From: Arthrobacter sp. Leaf141
GTDB lineage: Bacteria; Actinomycetota; Actinomycetes; Actinomycetales; Micrococcaceae
Direction: 5' to 3'
Assembly: GCF_001424565.1 (NCBI RefSeq)
Contig: NZ_LMOL01000005.1
Location: forward strand, 556,362 to 601,424
Length of the DNA: 45,063 nucleotides
Part shown: positions 42,348 to 45,063 of the stretch, one piece after another
How positions within the stretch are numbered: position 1 is the first letter of the stretch
Layout of the letters: every line of letters begins with the position of its first letter
Position numbers and translations under genes: made by a program
The notes under the pieces: model-generated
Database searches by the model: none
What the model was told of the DNA's origin: nothing
What the model saw: only the letters and a program-made list of their open reading frames with translations

Positions 42348-43046
42348 TCAGCGGTCCTGGGAGGAGTGGTTGGGTTTGACGCGGGGGATCTGCTGGGTCT
42401 TCGGGTTGCGTTGCCGGTCCCGCTTCTCCTTGAGCTTTTCCTTGACCTTGTCCCGCGGTGTTTCGTGATGACCCGGCCCGGTGGTGTCGTGGGTGCGCAG
42501 TTCCTCCTGCGCCTCCAGCATGTCCTCAAGCAGGGAGCGCAGCTCCGCCCGGACGTAGTCACGGGTGGCCACCTCGCGCAGCGCGATCCGCAGGGAGGCC
42601 AGCTCCCGGGTCAGGTACTCGGTGTCCGAGAGGTTGCGCTCGGCACGCTGGCGGTCCTGCTGCAGCGAGACACGGTCGCGGTCGTCCTGGCGGTTCTGGG
42701 CCAGGAGCAGCAGCGGGGCAGCGTAGGAGGCCTGCAGCGAGAGCATGAGCGTGAGGAGCGTGAAGCCGAGTTCCTTGGAGTCGAACTGCCAGTCCACCGG
42801 AGCGAAGGAGTTCCACACCAGCCAGAAGATACAGAAGACGGTCATGTAGACCAGGAACTGGGGCGTCCCCATGAACCGGGCAAAGCCTTCGGTGGCGTGG
42901 CCGAATGCATCCGGGTCCGGCGAGAATTTAGGCAGGATCCGTTGCCTGCCACTCAACGGGGTGTCGAGGCTTCCCTTGCCTGCAGCCTTGCCGTTGCCGC
43001 GCTGGTTGGGGTTCTTCGGAGCACTGCTGTCAGCCAATGCGGCCAC
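42348..43046 (-). CDS. DUF1003 membrane protein
   Basis: This 232-residue protein has two membrane segments (about 62-82 TPQFLVYMTVFCIFWLVWN and 95-115 LLTLMLSLQASYAAPLLLL) and a following DUF1003-typical helical region QNRQDDRDRV with a coiled coil to about 175, ending in a Lys/Arg-rich tail. Function is unknown. The GTG at 43046 lies 17 bases inside the MgtE-like gene, and mrp follows at once. The three genes therefore form a coupled operon. Confidence 0.92.
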   Translation of the reverse strand: MAALADSSAPKNPNQRGNGKAAGKGSLDTPLSGRQRILPKFSPDPDAFGHATEGFARFMGTPQFLVYMTVFCIFWLVWNSFAPVDWQFDSKELGFTLLTLMLSLQASYAAPLLLLAQNRQDDRDRVSLQQDRQRAERNLSDTEYLTRELASLRIALREVATRDYVRAELRSLLEDMLEAQEELRTHDTTGPGHHETPRDKVKEKLKEKRDRQRNPKTQQIPRVKPNHSSQDR

Positions 43047-44313
43047 CGAGCTTCCTTATCGGGGCTTCGCCATCATGGGCGCGCCAGTCGTCCGGCAACA
43101 GATGATCCAAAACGTCATCAACAGTCACCGCCCCCACAAGCCGGCCGGCGTCATTGACCACGGGGAGGGAATTGAGGTTGTACGTGGCCAGGGTGCGGGC
43201 CACTTCGCTGATGTGGGCCTGGTCGGAAAGCGGCTCCAGGTTTTTGTCCACGAGGTTGCCCAGGGGCTCAAACGGCGGGAACCGCAGCAACTGCTGGATG
43301 TGGACCACGCCCAGGAAACGCCCGGTGGGTGTCTCCAGCGGCGGCCGGGCAATAAAGATCGACGACGCCAGTGCGGGGGAGAGCTCTTCGCGCCGGACAT
43401 GGGCAAGCGCTTCCGCCACGGTGGCTTCAGGCGGGAGGATCACGGGAACCGGCGTCATCAGGCCGCCCGCGGTGTCCTCGTCGTATTCGAGGAGCCGACG
43501 GACATCTTCGGCGCCTTCGGGTTCCATGAGCTGCAGCAGTTCCTCGGCCTGGGCCGAGGGGAGCTCGCCAAGGAGGTCAGCTGCGTCGTCCGGGTCCATC
43601 TCTTCCAGCACATCGGCGGCACGCTGGACGTCCAGGGCGGAGAGGATCTCCACTTGGTCGTCCTCCGGCATTTCCTGCAGGACGTCGGCCAGGCGCTCGT
43701 CCTGCAGTTCGCTGGCCACCTCGAAGCGGCGCTTGTCGCTCATCTCCTGAAGGGCCTCGGCGAAGTCAGCCGGTTTCAGGTCTTCGTGGTTGGCCACGAA
43801 CTGCGTGGCGGCCTGGGGCTCGGTGTGGGCGCCTTGCAGCGCGTCCGCCCAGTCGATGATCAGGGTCTCGTTCCGACGCAGCCGGCTCAAGGGGGACAGG
43901 GAATGGCCGCGGCGCACAAAGAGCTTGCTGACGAACCAGTCCCTGGACCGGTGCTGGTCCATGGCGATGTCCTCGATGGTGGCATCACCGCTGCCGTCCC
44001 GGAGGGTGACCCGGCGGTCGAACATCTCGGCGACCACCAGAGTCTCGGCCCCGCGCTGTTCAAACCGGCGGAGATTGACCAGTCCGGTGCAGATGACCTG
44101 GGTCTGGTCAATGGAGGTAATCCGCGTCATGGGCACAAAAACGCGTTTTTTGCCGGGGACCTCCACCACGATGCCCACCACGTGCGGTGCACCCTGGGTT
44201 CCCCGGGAAAGCACCACAACATCGCGCAGCCGCCCCAGCCGGTCTCCCAGCGGGTCGAAGACGTCGAGTCCCAGAAGGCGCGCTACAAAGACGCGGGTAG
44301 GTGTTGTGCTCAC
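43030..44313 (-). CDS. Soluble PRC-barrel/MgtE-N/CBS protein
   Basis: The 427-residue protein begins with a PRC-barrel-like region (about 1-80, VARLLGLDVFDPLGDRLGRL). The MgtE N-terminal superhelix follows (about 165-275, DFAEALQEMSDKRRFEVA, PEDDQVEILSALD, DPDDAADLLGEL), and then a CBS pair (about 285-410, YDEDTAGGLMTPVPVI, VVNDAGRLVGAVTVDDVLDHLL), in short runs. It lacks the five-helix channel of MgtE magnesium transporters, so it is a cytoplasmic Mg2+/nucleotide-sensing module only. The GTG at 44313 has TAGCCT 6 bases upstream and begins the operon with DUF1003 and mrp. Confidence 0.9.
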   Translation of the reverse strand: MSTTPTRVFVARLLGLDVFDPLGDRLGRLRDVVVLSRGTQGAPHVVGIVVEVPGKKRVFVPMTRITSIDQTQVICTGLVNLRRFEQRGAETLVVAEMFDRRVTLRDGSGDATIEDIAMDQHRSRDWFVSKLFVRRGHSLSPLSRLRRNETLIIDWADALQGAHTEPQAATQFVANHEDLKPADFAEALQEMSDKRRFEVASELQDERLADVLQEMPEDDQVEILSALDVQRAADVLEEMDPDDAADLLGELPSAQAEELLQLMEPEGAEDVRRLLEYDEDTAGGLMTPVPVILPPEATVAEALAHVRREELSPALASSIFIARPPLETPTGRFLGVVHIQQLLRFPPFEPLGNLVDKNLEPLSDQAHISEVARTLATYNLNSLPVVNDAGRLVGAVTVDDVLDHLLPDDWRAHDGEAPIRKLGGRIG

Positions 44314-44319
44314 CCGTAC

Positions 44320-44325
44320 AGGCTA
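44320..44325 (-). promoter_or_regulatory. Leaderless-type -10 (TAGCCT) of the MgtE-like operon
   Basis: On the minus strand TAGCCT is followed by 6 bases and then the GTG at 44313. Confidence 0.6.
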
Positions 44326-44390
44326 CCGAGTCTGCTCTCTTTTAGCTGAATTTACAGGCAGCACACATGCTGATGGGCAAGAATGGGGGT

Positions 44391-45063
44391 ATGGCAAACA
44401 TTTTTGGCGCTCCCAAGGCAAGTGGCCAGAACGGCCTGGACCAGTCCCGGGCCGTCCCCACCGGCGACACCGTTGGCTCCTACACCTCGTACCTGGATGC
44501 GCAGAAGGCAGTGGACTACCTCGCCGACCAGCAGTTCCCGGTCCAGATGGTGTCCATTGTGGGCAATGAGCTAAAGATGGTGGAACGTGTCACCGGGCGC
44601 CTCAGCTACCCTAGGGTGGCACTGTCCGGAGCCCTGAGCGGCATGTGGTTCGGCCTGTTTGTCGGGGTGATGCTGTCCTTCTTCGCCCCGTCCCCCGGAT
44701 ACTTCTCCATCCTCACGTCAGTGCTGATGGGCGCCGCCTTCTTTATGCTGTTCGGCATCGTCACGTATGCAGCCCAGCGCGGCAAGCGGGACTTCACCTC
44801 CACCAGCCAGGTGGTTGCCACCAACTATGACGTTATTGTGGCACCCGAAGCGTCGCACGAGGCCCGCCGGCTCCTGCAGCAGCTGCCCATGACCCGCTCG
44901 GACGCCGCCGCTGGCCAGGGTGCGTACTCGCAGCGCGATTACCAGCAGCCATACCAGCAGAACCACCAGCCGGGGCAACCGCACCAGCCTTACCAGCCGG
45001 GCCAGCCGCAGCAGGGCCAGCAGGGCCAACCGAACCAGCCGCAGCAGGGCCAGCCCAGCCAGC
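44391..45063 (+). CDS. General stress protein (YflT-domain), cut by the window end
   Basis: At least 224 residues are present and there is no stop before the window ends. The N-terminal YflT/GSP17M-like domain contains VGSYTSYLDAQKAVDYLADQ and VSIVGNELKMVERVTGRLSYP, in part. Two membrane segments follow (about 80-102 and 108-130). The C-terminus is a Gln/Pro/Gly-rich tail with repeated QPxQP and QQGQ units running off the end. The ATG at 44391 follows GGGGGT. An in-frame ATG at 44367 is possible. An AAGAAT hexamer lies 6 bases before it. Function is not known beyond stress association of relatives. Confidence 0.88.
   Translation, partial: MANIFGAPKASGQNGLDQSRAVPTGDTVGSYTSYLDAQKAVDYLADQQFPVQMVSIVGNELKMVERVTGRLSYPRVALSGALSGMWFGLFVGVMLSFFAPSPGYFSILTSVLMGAAFFMLFGIVTYAAQRGKRDFTSTSQVVATNYDVIVAPEASHEARRLLQQLPMTRSDAAAGQGAYSQRDYQQPYQQNHQPGQPHQPYQPGQPQQGQQGQPNQPQQGQPSQ
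45003..45054 (+). repeat. Direct repeat in the Gln/Pro-rich tail
   Basis: The 19-base unit CAGCCGCAGCAGGGCCAGC occurs at 45003-45021 and 45036-45054, with a 33-base (11-codon) period, inside the general stress protein gene. Confidence 0.85.

Noticed and set aside
44937..45063. The repeated tail as a CRISPR array or satellite.
   Set aside because: The repeats are in frame, encode Gln/Pro-rich protein and have no constant spacers.
1..45063. tRNA, rRNA, insertion sequences, integrases, phage or toxin-antitoxin genes.
   Set aside because: I looked for characteristic sequences and protein motifs on both strands and saw none.

Overview
The window is about 45 kb of GC-rich actinobacterial chromosome. 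It most resembles Micrococcaceae (Arthrobacter/Pseudarthrobacter type): high GC, frequent GTG starts, an Actinobacteria-specific DUF3117 peptide, a fused DppD-DppF ATPase, a gluABCD glutamate uptake operon and the sigE/anti-sigma/tatB/mrp neighbourhood. I see no rRNA, tRNA, CRISPR array, insertion sequence, phage or plasmid module. The order xseB-xseA, ispH, ychF, typA, (family 5 lipoprotein), fdx-dapC, dapD-dapE, LOG protein, DUF3117, O-methyltransferase, sigE-anti-sigma, tatB, mrp and MgtE-N/CBS follows, from memory, Mycobacterium tuberculosis Rv1107c to Rv1232c with insertions and losses. This is therefore an old conserved backbone with accessory genes set into it.

Layout. 1-8.2 kb: alanine aminotransferase, PPK2 polyphosphate kinase, exonuclease VII (xseBA), a membrane protein, ispH, rmuC and ychF. 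8.3-12 kb: an accessory patch with a short-chain dehydrogenase and a divergent pair made of a luciferase-like flavin oxidoreductase and an FeS-BCP-type photolyase that contains no cysteine. 12.1-19.7 kb: two family 5 solute-binding lipoproteins and an oligopeptide ABC transporter (two permeases, fused double ATPase), with a possible 19-codon leader coupled to the first permease. 19.7-27.5 kb: SGNH-hydrolase lipoprotein, typA, a stand-alone SH3-like protein, fdxA-dapC, citrate synthase and galE. 27.6-32 kb: a TetR regulator, a conserved unknown, a lysozyme-like membrane protein, and dapD and dapE back to back. 32.1-35.4 kb: gluABCD. 35.5-38 kb: LOG-family protein, DivIVA-domain protein and a PIG-V-like membrane glycosyltransferase. 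38-45 kb: DUF3117 peptide with a structured leader, O-methyltransferase, sigE and anti-sigma, tatB, the mrp/DUF1003/MgtE-N-CBS operon, and a general stress protein cut by the window end.

How the genes relate. dapC, dapD and dapE are three steps of the succinylase branch to meso-diaminopimelate and lysine. sigE, its anti-sigma factor and tatB form an envelope-stress and export block. The peptide and glutamate transporters feed nitrogen and amino-acid metabolism that also uses AlaA and citrate synthase.

The most notable signals are small. Eleven genes carry a TANNNT hexamer (mostly TAGNNT) exactly 6-7 bases before the start codon, which indicates widespread leaderless transcription. The photolyase has lost all Fe-S ligands, and the Mrp protein has lost its CxxC. 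A perfect 17-bp hairpin lies inside the lysozyme-like gene. The dapD and dapE -10 hexamers sit in a perfect inverted repeat within a 50-bp intergenic region. An intrinsic-terminator-like hairpin upstream of typA has no obvious gene to terminate.
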